The notes under the pieces: generated by a model
What the model saw: only the letters and a program-made list of their open reading frames with translations
Told to the model about the DNA's origin: nothing
Database searches by the model: none
Origin: Flammeovirga sp. OC4
Lineage (GTDB): Bacteria > Bacteroidota > Bacteroidia > Cytophagales > Flammeovirgaceae
NCBI RefSeq assembly: GCF_000812565.1
Contig: NZ_JTAM01000018.1
Location: 1 to 64,000, forward strand
DNA: 64,000 bases
Direction: 5' to 3'
Position numbers and translations under genes: made by a program
In this document: positions 36,413 to 45,338 of the stretch, one piece after another
How positions within the stretch are numbered: position 1 is the stretch's first letter
Layout: each line of letters opens with the position of its first letter

Positions 36413-36733
36413 TTATCCAAACATTTTTTGGAAGTATTTTTTATATAGAAAGATGTCATTAGGATACTCAAGCCTTTTCGCTAAATCATACATCACATCT
36501 AACATCTCTAAAGTTCTAGTTTTATATTTTTGATCATTGAACCAAAAACTTGCCTCTGTTTGTTTTTTAAAGAATATTTCATTTAACATTCTTAGAAGTT
36601 TCTTTTCCTCTGTTACAAAGGAAAATATTGCATGTTGTTCTACATCTCTTTCATTTAAGTAATCTAAAACTGATTCTAGTAAATCAGGATGAACCTCTAA
36701 TTCGTATCTATCTGTAATCATTTTTTTAAGCAT
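36413..36733 (-). CDS. Hypothetical 106-residue protein
   Basis: The product is charged, mostly helical and has no signal peptide, membrane helix or motif I recognise. Start choices are 36733 or the next Met at 36721 (MITDRYELEVH). A clear terminator directly follows, and codon use matches its neighbours, so I take it as real. The 36734-37076 spacer upstream has no other gene; TAGTTTTG at 36976-36983 might be a promoter for the carbonic anhydrase. Confidence 0.65.
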   Translation of the reverse strand: MLKKMITDRYELEVHPDLLESVLDYLNERDVEQHAIFSFVTEEKKLLRMLNEIFFKKQTEASFWFNDQKYKTRTLEMLDVMYDLAKRLEYPNDIFLYKKYFQKMFG

Positions 36734-37076
36734 TAAGACGAGTTATTGTTTTTATATCTATTTATACGCCCGATCTACTTTCTCTTTTTTACTTATATGC
36801 TCAAAGTTTTGCCCTAAAAGTCCAAATCCACTCTTCCACTCTTAATCATCAAGTTGAATAGAGGAATCATTACTTCAATAGACTCCAATTCGATTTACAT
36901 TGATATTCAATCACTTCGAATATCCTACTATTAAAATTGTACTATTCCTTAAAACAATTTCCTTTTTCAAATGTTTAGTTTTGTTTGTATTTTCTTAATT
37001 GACCAAATTTTGATTCCTTTCTCCAATCATTTATATTATCTACAAATAGATAACCTTTAAAGATGATTAAATAATT

Positions 37077-37640
37077 ATGACACAACAGGAAATCATTGAT
37101 AGTCTTATTGCAGGAAACCAAAAATTCGTTTCAGAGAAAGCCGAAGGAAAACTTAGAGATAAAGCCAGAATCACAGAACTTACCAATGGCCAAAACCCAG
37201 ATACTATTGTTTTAAGCTGTGCGGATAGTAGAGTTGTACCTGAAATAGCTTTTGATAAAGGTCTAGGTGAACTTTTTGTCGTTCGTGTAGCAGGTAATAT
37301 TGCCAATACAGATAGTATTGCTTCCATTGAATATGCCGTAGCTCACTTAGGTTCACAAGTAATTGTCGTTTTAGGACATGAAAGTTGTGGTGCTGTAACA
37401 GCTGCAGTAAACGGTGGTGATAATGGTTACAATTTAAACCACTTATTATGTCAGATTACTCCTGCAATAGAAGCTACTGATAGCCCAGATGTCAATGAAG
37501 TAGTGAAAACCAATGCAAAATTAAATGCAAGTGAATTAGTAGAGCGTTCAAAAATTATTGCTGATGCCGTGAATAGCGGTAAGGTGAAAATCGTTTCAGC
37601 TTATTATCAATTGCACAACGGAGAAGTGAAATTCTTATAA
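37077..37640 (+). CDS. Beta-class carbonic anhydrase
   Basis: The 187-residue protein has all zinc and catalytic residues: Cys48, Asp50 and Arg52 (SCADSR), then His101 and Cys104 (GHESCGAV). It interconverts CO2 and bicarbonate in the cytoplasm, supplying bicarbonate for carboxylases and helping pH balance. Length and motifs are normal, and there is no signal peptide. It is a single gene, ended by a strong hairpin shared with the convergent LacI gene end. Confidence 0.93.
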   Translation: MTQQEIIDSLIAGNQKFVSEKAEGKLRDKARITELTNGQNPDTIVLSCADSRVVPEIAFDKGLGELFVVRVAGNIANTDSIASIEYAVAHLGSQVIVVLGHESCGAVTAAVNGGDNGYNLNHLLCQITPAIEATDSPDVNEVVKTNAKLNASELVERSKIIADAVNSGKVKIVSAYYQLHNGEVKFL

Positions 37641-37662
37641 TCAAAATCTCTAATATACACTG

Positions 37663-37703
37663 AGGCTGTTTTGAAGAAATAATTCTTTAGAACAGCCTTT
37701 TTT
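37663..37703 (+). terminator. Terminator of the carbonic anhydrase gene
   Basis: AGGCTGTT (from 37663) and AACAGCCT (37691-37698), extended by tGAAG/CTTta, form a stem followed by seven T. It reaches the last bases of the convergent LacI gene. Confidence 0.82.
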
Positions 37704-38724
37704 ATGAGGTAGTAGATTCTCTAACTAATAGATTGGTGTCTAATATTTTATGGATAAACCCAAGCGTATCCCTATCTTCTGTTTCAATCTCCATAATTAA
37801 CCTTTTGGCAGCCTGTACCCCAATATCGAAAGCAGGTTGTTCTACCGTAGATAACTGAGGCTCCACAATCTCAGTGATTGGATCACCCGCAAAACCAGCC
37901 AATGCAATTTCTTCTGGAACCTGAATATGATTAGACTTTAATTCTTTTAATACTTGAATTGCCATATAATCACTCATACAGAAAATAGCATCGGGTCTTT
38001 TCTTCAGCGATAAAATTCTCTCTGTCGCTTCTCTTGCATCCAAACTTAAATTATCACACTGTAATACGTAGGCGTCTGTAGTCGAACGGCCTGCATCTTT
38101 TAATGCATCCATGAAACCTTTATATCTTTTCTGACTGATGGATAAAGACATTGGTCCACTAAGGTGGGCTATATTTTGGTAACCTTGTTTTATCAGATGT
38201 GTCGTAATTTCATAGGCTCCTTTATAATCGTCGACTAAGACTTGTGAAATTTCAATTTTATCAGTTCCTCTATCGAACAACACCACAGGTGTGTGTCTAT
38301 CCTGGGCATTAAGAATATGTTGGTAATCATTGGTTTCTTTAGAAAGAGAAATAAGTATACCTGCTACCCTACTGTTTACCAGGGCATTTACCTGATTAAT
38401 TTCCTCTAAATATTCTTCATTGGATTGGCAAACCATCACAATGTAACCGTGTTCTTTGGCTACTCTTTGAATTCCACTGAGTGCTTGAGCGAAGAAGTGT
38501 TGACGGGCTATTTCTGGAATGACAACACCTATCAAATTGGTATTTTTACTCGCAAGATTGGAAGCCAGAATATTTTTTTGATAATTCAGCTTTGCTGCCA
38601 TTTCATGGACAAGTGTCTTGGTTTCTTTACTGACATCAGGATGGTTCCTCAAGGCTCTTGAAACTGTCGATTTTGATATGTTTAGTCGGATTGCTATGTC
38701 GTGAATTGTATATACCTTGCCCAT
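37702..38724 (-). CDS. LacI-family transcriptional regulator
   Basis: The 340-residue protein has an N-terminal helix-turn-helix (YTIHDIAIRLNISKSTVSRAL, with the LNHPDVS-like hinge step) followed by a periplasmic-binding-type ligand domain (LIGVVIPEIARQHFFAQ, then AIFCMSDYMA and ALAGFAGDP). It probably senses a sugar and represses sugar genes. No sugar operon is next to it, so its targets are elsewhere or global. Confidence 0.9.
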   Translation of the reverse strand: MGKVYTIHDIAIRLNISKSTVSRALRNHPDVSKETKTLVHEMAAKLNYQKNILASNLASKNTNLIGVVIPEIARQHFFAQALSGIQRVAKEHGYIVMVCQSNEEYLEEINQVNALVNSRVAGILISLSKETNDYQHILNAQDRHTPVVLFDRGTDKIEISQVLVDDYKGAYEITTHLIKQGYQNIAHLSGPMSLSISQKRYKGFMDALKDAGRSTTDAYVLQCDNLSLDAREATERILSLKKRPDAIFCMSDYMAIQVLKELKSNHIQVPEEIALAGFAGDPITEIVEPQLSTVEQPAFDIGVQAAKRLIMEIETEDRDTLGFIHKILDTNLLVRESTTS

Positions 38725-38896
38725 GAAAAAAAATGTTGTTTAAGTCTTAAGTACAGACACCAATAAGAATAACACAATTCATTTTGGTTTTATATTTTGA
38801 GCATCACAACTAAAAACGATATGGTGCAGAAAATACCTATTTTTTGTACTTCTATTTACAAATATATCACTTTTCGGTGAACGTAAAATCTAAAAC

Positions 38897-38932
38897 CAAA
38901 AAAAGAAGCCCCTCCATGAAGGAGAAGGCTTC
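38897..38932 (-). terminator. Terminator downstream of the PepSY gene
   Basis: On the minus strand GAAGCC(tt)CTCC, a five-base loop and GGAG(g)GGCTTC form a stem followed by seven T. It is about 250 bases beyond the PepSY stop. The bases in between (38933-39182) show no open frame, so the iron-uptake transcript has a long 3' tail or a small RNA ends here. Confidence 0.7.
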
Positions 38933-39182
38933 CCGCCATTTACAACTTAAAGTCTAAGCGTAAATTTATTCTACAGATATGTTGTGAATAGATAAAAAAA
39001 TGTGAGGCTTTATTGTTTTTTGATAATCCTCAAAGTTTGTTTGTGTTAGTCAATTCATGAAAAATTATTTATCGTTAACTACTTTCTTTTCAATTATTTG
39101 GATATCATTTCGTTGGTACTATTAATACACCTTTTAATATCACTTCCCTACCTACATTAACTTTCAATAACATTAAACAAAA

Positions 39183-40328
39183 TTACACTAGCTCTCCGAC
39201 TTCTTGTTTTGATTGTTTTGTTTTCTTCTTTTTCCTTCCTCTCCACAATAAAAAACCAGTGATCGGTAAACTACTCGAAATTAAAGAAGCGAAAAACATG
39301 ATAAACTTTCCTGCTAATCCCAATATACCTCCAGTGTGAATATCATAATTAAGTCTGATGATTTTATCCGTCAATGTTGCATCCTTATAACGTCCTCTAT
39401 AATCATCAACCTTAAATTCATCTAAAGTATGTTGATCAAAATACCTCCAATCCAGCTTTCCGTATTTACCATGTTCAGGGCTTGTGTAAATCTTAATTAT
39501 ATCCTCACTTTTTTGTGGAACATACACCACTGAACCTAAAATGCTTTCATCTTCTTGAAGGACTTTGTACCATGCCTTATCTACATTAGTAGAAGTTGAA
39601 TCAAAAGTGAAATCTGCGTTAGATAATAATTCTCTTTGCTCAACTAACGCTTTTCCACCAGACAAAACATAATAAACGCCCTTTTCAAACCATGAATAAG
39701 ACCAAATTAATCCCGTAATTACTGTAAAAATCAAAATCCAAGTCGCATAAAAACCTAAAACACTATGGATATCATAGTTCTGTCTTCTCCACCTTGCATT
39801 CCATTTGATTTTAAACTTCTGCTTTAAGGCTTTCTTCTTGGTGTTTTTAGGCCACCATAATACCATTCCTGAGATTAATAACACTAAAAAAATTAGTGTG
39901 GAAATACCTACTATTTTTTCTCCATAAGGGAGTAATAACGATATATGTAAATAAAGTACTACCGTAAAGAAATCGGTCCTTAAATTCTTTACTTTCAGTA
40001 CTTCACCAGTATATTGGTCAATAAAAGTAAGATAAAAATAGGGTGCATCATCCGCATAATGTAAAGCCATTGAAGCATTTTGAGGAGTCTCATAATAAAT
40101 CCTCTGTACTTTCATTCCGTCCGTAGCTTCCAATGCAATTTGCTTGATTTCAGAAGGCGGTAATATTTCACCTTTTACCTCTTTTACAAATCGGTACGGT
40201 TGAATTAATTCCTGAATTTCATGTTCGAATGCATAAATACAACCTGTAATGGAAACAATAAATACGACAAGGCCTGAGATCAGACCTAATATAAGATGAA
40301 CTTTTCCTAGAAGTTTTTTAAGTGTCAT
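39183..40328 (-). CDS. PepSY-domain membrane protein (siderophore/iron handling)
   Basis: From the ATG at 40328 it has 381 residues (the frame could start at 40361). It begins KKLLGKVHLILGLISGLVVFI, the first PepSY_TM helix, followed by a periplasmic PepSY segment, two middle helices (VLYLHISLLLPYGEKIVG, then the KWNARWRRQNYDIHSVLGFYA region) and a C-terminal helix. His residues in the helices could bind haem, as in FhuF- or FpvG-like reductase partners. In Bacteroidota such genes follow TonB receptors and are thought to help release iron from siderophores. It is the last gene of the leftward operon. Confidence 0.83.
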   Translation of the reverse strand: MTLKKLLGKVHLILGLISGLVVFIVSITGCIYAFEHEIQELIQPYRFVKEVKGEILPPSEIKQIALEATDGMKVQRIYYETPQNASMALHYADDAPYFYLTFIDQYTGEVLKVKNLRTDFFTVVLYLHISLLLPYGEKIVGISTLIFLVLLISGMVLWWPKNTKKKALKQKFKIKWNARWRRQNYDIHSVLGFYATWILIFTVITGLIWSYSWFEKGVYYVLSGGKALVEQRELLSNADFTFDSTSTNVDKAWYKVLQEDESILGSVVYVPQKSEDIIKIYTSPEHGKYGKLDWRYFDQHTLDEFKVDDYRGRYKDATLTDKIIRLNYDIHTGGILGLAGKFIMFFASLISSSLPITGFLLWRGRKKKKTKQSKQEVGELV

Positions 40329-40431
40329 GGGCAGTAATTTAAATAAGGCCATAGAAAGCATTCTATGACCTTTAGATTGATTAGTGGTTCATTAAAAAGT
40401 CATACCTATGTACTACTGATTAATATCTTAT

Positions 40432-41679
40432 TTATTCTGCAGCTGCTTCTAATTCAAAAATTGCTTTGGTGTAATGACCTACAATACTAGCACCCTTTGA
40501 AGCTGTAGAAGTAGCAATATCAATTTCATAGATGTTTGCACCTGTTGAGTTTGAAACATTTACATATACTTTACCTTCTTTTACTAAAGCTGCCATTTCC
40601 CAGCCACCACCGGTCATTGGAATATTAGCCACAGGAGTGATCGTCTGATCATTTAAATCAGCAATCATAAAGCTTAAATGTTCTAACCCTTCATCAATGT
40701 TAGGAGAATAAGCAGACCAATGTACTTGATCGCTCATTACTGCACGAACCAACATTTTACCATCACCCAAATAAACTGCTGTGTTGATCTTGTAACCACC
40801 ACTCTTCTCTTGGAAGTTGAAGAAGTAATCAGTGTCAAAATCAGTTTCACCATTCTTGATTCTTAAGAAACCTGACGGAGTAGTTGGAGTCGGTAAGAAA
40901 CCAGATGCCAATGATGACGTTGAGAAAGTATAAATAGTACCGCTTTCATCTTCTTGCAGTGAAAAATCTGTTGTATAACGACCAATTTCTGAAGAACGAG
41001 TATCTTCAATTAATTTCACAAACTCCATTGAAGGATAGTTATAAACGGCAATTTTAGCGGTTTCGGCCTTTGGAGTAGCAAATGCAGGAACAGTTGCACC
41101 AGTACCAGTCAAGAAATAAGAAATAAATAATTTATCACCAACAACTGAAACACCTGTTGGGAAAGCTACTAGATCCTCTTCTCTTCTTTCGTCAATTCTT
41201 GTTTTTGCTCTACTTTCAATTGACATGTCATTTTTGTCAATCAAGTAGATTGTTCTTTCTTCAAAACCTTCGCGAGGTGCACCAATAGCAATAAAGTAAT
41301 TGTCATCCACATTTGTAGTTGCATATACACCTTGATCAGTAATCAACTGCCCTTGGTTTACCAATTGTCCACCTTCGCCGTTTAAGCTATATCCTGTAAA
41401 AATATTGTCGCTTGTATATCCTGCAGCAATCACCATATCACCAGCTTTGAAGAAAGACATCCATGCAGGTTGTTCTAACCCATTTCCAATTGGAGAAATT
41501 TCCCCTTGATTAATAGTATCTGCTGTCAAAAGAACATCTTGTCCACCTTCAGCTTCGATACCCAAAACAAATTTTTGTTCGCCTGCTGGAGTAGTGGTAT
41601 CATTGCTACTTTCATCACATGAGATGAAAGAAAAAAGTGAAAGTCCAGTAAAAATGAGTTGTAAAAAATGCTTTTTCAT
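40432..41679 (-). CDS. DUF4374 lipoprotein of the siderophore receptor operon
   Basis: The 415-residue protein has a lipoprotein signal (FISC, Cys21) and a beta-rich, propeller-like body. DUF4374 proteins are commonly encoded between a TonB receptor and a PepSY protein, exactly as here (23 bases after the receptor gene, about 100 before the PepSY gene). They are thought to bind the siderophore or assist its import at the periplasm or surface, but the mechanism is not established. Confidence 0.82.
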   Translation of the reverse strand: MKKHFLQLIFTGLSLFSFISCDESSNDTTTPAGEQKFVLGIEAEGGQDVLLTADTINQGEISPIGNGLEQPAWMSFFKAGDMVIAAGYTSDNIFTGYSLNGEGGQLVNQGQLITDQGVYATTNVDDNYFIAIGAPREGFEERTIYLIDKNDMSIESRAKTRIDERREEDLVAFPTGVSVVGDKLFISYFLTGTGATVPAFATPKAETAKIAVYNYPSMEFVKLIEDTRSSEIGRYTTDFSLQEDESGTIYTFSTSSLASGFLPTPTTPSGFLRIKNGETDFDTDYFFNFQEKSGGYKINTAVYLGDGKMLVRAVMSDQVHWSAYSPNIDEGLEHLSFMIADLNDQTITPVANIPMTGGGWEMAALVKEGKVYVNVSNSTGANIYEIDIATSTASKGASIVGHYTKAIFELEAAAE

Positions 41680-41702
41680 GTTGAAAAAATGTTTGTTTAA
41701 TT

Positions 41703-44042
41703 TTAATTCTGAATAAAATAACGTGCTTTTATACTGAATGCACGACCAGGTTTTTGTTGATTAAGGTTATCATAAACCTTTGCATCAAGGATATTAGTAC
41801 ACAAGAGAGAAAGGTTATATCGACCCTCTCTCAGAGTGTATGTAATGTCTAAGTTATGAGTAAGTTGACTTGGAATTTCTGCTTTTGAAGAGGCTGTACC
41901 CAGGCTTGGCCACTTGAAATAAAAGTCATGAACATATCTAGAGATTGTGGTTACTGCTATACTTTGTCTTCTTCGGAGTTGTTTGTTGAAACTCAACGTC
42001 AGGTTTCCAAAAAGATAAGGCTCGTTGGGTACTCTATCTTTATAAAAGGCCGACTCTGAATCATTATTTCTCAAATCTTGGTAGGTACCTGCAAAGCCTA
42101 TATTAAAAGTATTTTTGATGTTATAATTTAACGTCAAGTCTACTCCGTTTGCTTTTACACTTTTGTCATTTAAGTAATAGCTTCTGTTCATTCTAGGTTC
42201 AAAACGGATATAATTCTTGGTTCCTCGTATGAAGCCATTAACTTCTAAAAAGACCCTATTGGGTTTACCAGGAGCAGAACTAAAGCGTACGCCTAAATTA
42301 AGGTTATCACTTTCTTCAGGTAATAATTCTTGATTGGGTATGACATTCAAGCCATCTCCAAATAATTCATAAGACTCTGGGAAACGATACGCCTTTTCGT
42401 AAGATGCTTTGAATTGAATTTTATTGAGTTTGAAGGTACTTGCCAAACCATAACCGTAGGCATCATTGATATATTTAAACTCGTCTGACTCTGTCCCTTG
42501 ATAGTTGGACTGAATAGCAAAAAGATTGTAGAAATATTTTTTACCAAAAACGATATTACTCCATTTATCGTCAAATACAGAGTAGGTGTAAGATGCTCCT
42601 ATCACTTGCTTTGTAACGTCATTTGGTTCTGAAAACTGTGTGTTATTCTGAGGCTGATACTTGTCTTCTCCCTTGATTGATAAATTATTCAATGAGTAAT
42701 TCACGGCAATACTATGGTGGTTACTTAATTCATATTCAGCATTAAAGTTTCCGAGCAGGTTTTTCTCATATAAAGTTACATCTGATTTTCTACCCATCTC
42801 CCCAGTAGTGACGTGTGCGTTTTCCTCATATCCTCCCCACCAATCATAGCGGTGTGGACTTACATCAACACCATTTCTTTCGGAGTCTACATACACCACA
42901 TAACTGTTGGCATTAAGCCCTTCCCAAAAAAGATTCTTTTTATGATAAGTGAAATTATAAATCAGTTTATCTTCTTGAATGTACGCCTCTCCATTAGGAA
43001 ATGACGTCACTCCAGTAGCGAAAGGGTTTTGTTGTATCTCTTTGTAATTATCCGAATACATTACTCCAATCATTAACTCATCGGCAAACTTCTTACCCAT
43101 AAAACCAACTTCTCCCCAAACCATTTTTGAAGTATAAGCATCATGAAATCTTCGAATCTCAGTAGGTTCATCTGCCAGTTTTCCACTTTCAAAATCCAGA
43201 AGGTGAACATCCATTTTATAATCATTATCACTATGGTTATAAAAGGATTTTATGCTAGCTGTAAAACCTGTTTTTTTATGATGGTATTGTGTGTTAAATG
43301 AAGCCCTATGTGTATTGAAATTACCGTAGGAATAAGACGCATCTAAATAACTGATTGGATTTTTCGAAGTAAGGATATTTACTGCTCCACCCAATGCATC
43401 AGATGAAAGGTGAATTGGAACAGCCCCTTTATATACTTCTATCCCTTCTATCAGATTGACAGGAAAGTTGTTTAAAGTAAGAGAGGAGCCAAAATAATCC
43501 ATTGGAACACCATCAATGAAAGTTCTAATTCTATTACCAGAAAGGCCATTAAGAGAGAGGCTAAAATTTGACCCCAAACCACCATCCTGACGGATGTTAA
43601 CACCCGATATTCTACCTAATAATTGGCTTGCATCTACGGTAGTATTTTTAAAATTCTCTGTCTCAATTACTTCAACTGCATAAGCTTCCTCTCTTAGCAG
43701 AGTAGCTTCTGATTTGCCAAAAACAGTGACTTGTTCTAATCTTGTTGTTGAGGATTTCAGATTAAAATTTAATGGTTTTGCTAATGGAACTTTGACTTTT
43801 TGCTCCAACTTTTCATAACCCACAAAAGAAATTTGAAGGGTATATTCCCCCTTGTCTAATTGTTGGAATTCAAAATTTCCATCAATATCAGTACGGGTTG
43901 TTTTTTTGGTTTCTTTTAAATGAACAGTCGCAAAAGAAACTGCCTCTTTATTTTCATCTAATACTTTTCCAGATAATTTATGCTGCGAAAAAGCAAGCGA
44001 ACTGAATAAGAGAAAAAATAGAAGTGAGATAAATGTTTTCAT
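41703..44042 (-). CDS. TonB-dependent siderophore receptor
   Basis: I start it at the ATG at 44042, giving 779 residues and a clean signal peptide ending AFSQ; the longer frame to 44144 runs into the AraC gene. A carboxypeptidase-regulatory-like domain (HKLSGKVLDENKEAV) comes first. The plug follows (VTVFGKSEA, LLGRISGVNIRQDGGLGSN, GVPMDYFG, AVPIHLSSDALGGAVNILT), then a 22-strand barrel ending SIKARYFIQN. It imports a ligand across the outer membrane, most likely the hydroxamate made by the divergent operon. It is 13 bases from the AraC gene. Confidence 0.93.
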   Translation of the reverse strand: MKTFISLLFFLLFSSLAFSQHKLSGKVLDENKEAVSFATVHLKETKKTTRTDIDGNFEFQQLDKGEYTLQISFVGYEKLEQKVKVPLAKPLNFNLKSSTTRLEQVTVFGKSEATLLREEAYAVEVIETENFKNTTVDASQLLGRISGVNIRQDGGLGSNFSLSLNGLSGNRIRTFIDGVPMDYFGSSLTLNNFPVNLIEGIEVYKGAVPIHLSSDALGGAVNILTSKNPISYLDASYSYGNFNTHRASFNTQYHHKKTGFTASIKSFYNHSDNDYKMDVHLLDFESGKLADEPTEIRRFHDAYTSKMVWGEVGFMGKKFADELMIGVMYSDNYKEIQQNPFATGVTSFPNGEAYIQEDKLIYNFTYHKKNLFWEGLNANSYVVYVDSERNGVDVSPHRYDWWGGYEENAHVTTGEMGRKSDVTLYEKNLLGNFNAEYELSNHHSIAVNYSLNNLSIKGEDKYQPQNNTQFSEPNDVTKQVIGASYTYSVFDDKWSNIVFGKKYFYNLFAIQSNYQGTESDEFKYINDAYGYGLASTFKLNKIQFKASYEKAYRFPESYELFGDGLNVIPNQELLPEESDNLNLGVRFSSAPGKPNRVFLEVNGFIRGTKNYIRFEPRMNRSYYLNDKSVKANGVDLTLNYNIKNTFNIGFAGTYQDLRNNDSESAFYKDRVPNEPYLFGNLTLSFNKQLRRRQSIAVTTISRYVHDFYFKWPSLGTASSKAEIPSQLTHNLDITYTLREGRYNLSLLCTNILDAKVYDNLNQQKPGRAFSIKARYFIQN

Positions 44043-44055
44043 TGTGAATTGAGAC

Positions 44056-45003
44056 TTAAGCCTCATTTTGTTTGTGTTGAGCTCTATATTTATTAGGTGT
44101 AATTCCGATACTATTCTTAAAAGCATATGAAAAATGAGATGCATGTTGATAGCCTATTTTCTCGGAAATAATAGCGATAGGCAGTGATGTAGAGACCAAT
44201 AAAACTTGTGCTTTTTGCATTCGCTTTCTATTTGCAAATTCAAAAATTGTTTCATTGAAAACTTCCTTAAAATTCTTTTTCAGATACGAAGCATTCATCC
44301 CTATTTCTTTCGATAAATCAGGAATAGAATACTGGTTTTCGAGGTTATTAGTAATAATGTTTTTCACCTTATGAAGCTTATCTTCGTTTACATCTATCTC
44401 AATTTCAGGAGGAAAACGAACTTCATAAACTTCAGTGAGAAGTTGGTATATTTTAGCGTTGATATAGAGGTATTCACTGTCTCCTTTTTTATTATTTTCT
44501 ATGATATTCCAGAGTATTTCTTGAATCTTCTTATTTAACTCAAAAGTTGATGAAACTGTCTTGGTAAATATTTCCTTGAAAAGACTCGAAGAATTAATAA
44601 AACTTGAATCGAAAAAAGGGAGATCGAAAGAAAATATTAATAGCTCTACATTTTTACCTTTTGATAGGTGACATTCTAGTTTTTTGTCATGAAAGATCAT
44701 TCCCTCCTCTACCTTCAATAGTTCATGATTGAGAATGGTCAACGCATTGTCTTTCAAACTAAAAATTAAATAGTAATGAAATGCATCTAATATAAAGTCG
44801 AGATGTTGATAAGTCCTTAGTTTAAGAAACTGTAATTGATAAGATGAAAATGAAAATTCTTCAACAACCCCACTTGCTGCGGTTGTATTCCATTTTCTTA
44901 CCTTCTTCATTGTTTTATTGTCCCCTTCGGAAACATGTGAGACCCTAGTAAGTTTATCTAAGTTTTTTGAGTAGAATAGTTCTGATTTTTCAATTTTCTC
45001 CAT
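44056..45003 (-). CDS. AraC-family regulator of the siderophore region
   Basis: The 315-residue protein has a C-terminal AraC domain with two helix-turn-helices (YSIPDLSKEIGMNASYLKKNF and IAIISEKIGYQHASHFSYAF, ending GITPNKYR). The N-terminal 200 residues are a poorly conserved sensor domain. It is divergent from the biosynthesis operon and co-transcribed with the receptor, like the AraC regulators of pyochelin and alcaligin systems that use the ferric siderophore as inducer. A similar role here is an inference from position. Confidence 0.88.
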   Translation of the reverse strand: MEKIEKSELFYSKNLDKLTRVSHVSEGDNKTMKKVRKWNTTAASGVVEEFSFSSYQLQFLKLRTYQHLDFILDAFHYYLIFSLKDNALTILNHELLKVEEGMIFHDKKLECHLSKGKNVELLIFSFDLPFFDSSFINSSSLFKEIFTKTVSSTFELNKKIQEILWNIIENNKKGDSEYLYINAKIYQLLTEVYEVRFPPEIEIDVNEDKLHKVKNIITNNLENQYSIPDLSKEIGMNASYLKKNFKEVFNETIFEFANRKRMQKAQVLLVSTSLPIAIISEKIGYQHASHFSYAFKNSIGITPNKYRAQHKQNEA

Positions 45004-45050
45004 TGTATAGAGAGAGCTTTTCTTGTTGGTGATCGATTTATTTACAATAT

Positions 45051-45058
45051 CAAAACTA
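45051..45058 (-). promoter_or_regulatory. Candidate promoter of the leftward iron operon
   Basis: The minus-strand TAGTTTTG matches TAnnTTTG, about 48 bases before the AraC start. No good -33 element lies at the normal distance; the nearest TTTG is 27 bases away. Confidence 0.3.
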
Positions 45059-45162
45059 TACTTATTTAGATTAATTTAAAATAAACAAACTCAATTGAAG
45101 AAACCGGAAAATATTGTACTATTACAATCCTTAAAAGTACATTTTACTCATATCTATACCAT

Positions 45163-45170
45163 TATATTTG
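45163..45170 (+). promoter_or_regulatory. Candidate promoter of the siderophore biosynthesis operon
   Basis: TATATTTG matches TAnnTTTG. Transcription would begin near 45177 and read through the inverted repeat at 45281-45305 before the first gene. A clear -33 element is missing, as expected for an activated promoter. Confidence 0.35.
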
Positions 45171-45280
45171 TACTATTTATAGTTGTCATTTATACTCACC
45201 AAACAATTTATATCCTAATTCGTAATTTTAATTTCCGAATCCGATGCTTTATGAAGTAAATCCCTATCAATATTTGTGAT

Positions 45281-45305
45281 GTTATTTAAAAACATTCTAA
45301 ATAAC
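45281..45305. promoter_or_regulatory. Perfect inverted repeat in the iron-island control region
   Basis: GTTATTTA (45281-45288) and TAAATAAC (45298-45305) are exact 8-bp inverted copies separated by 9 bases and end 33 bases before the decarboxylase ATG. Candidate roles are a Fur-type operator or an RNA hairpin over the leader. The rest of the 45004-45338 spacer is AT-rich without a gene. Confidence 0.45.
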
Positions 45306-45338
45306 AAAACTAAAATTACATCTTAACTTACCAACAAA

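Noticed and set aside
37702-38724. LacI gene as regulator of the nearby GH92 gene
   Set aside because: The two are about 24 kb apart with unrelated genes between, so there is no positional evidence.
41703-44144. Longer start for the TonB receptor (44144)
   Set aside because: It would overlap the AraC gene by about 90 bases and hide the signal peptide; the ATG at 44042 gives a clean one.
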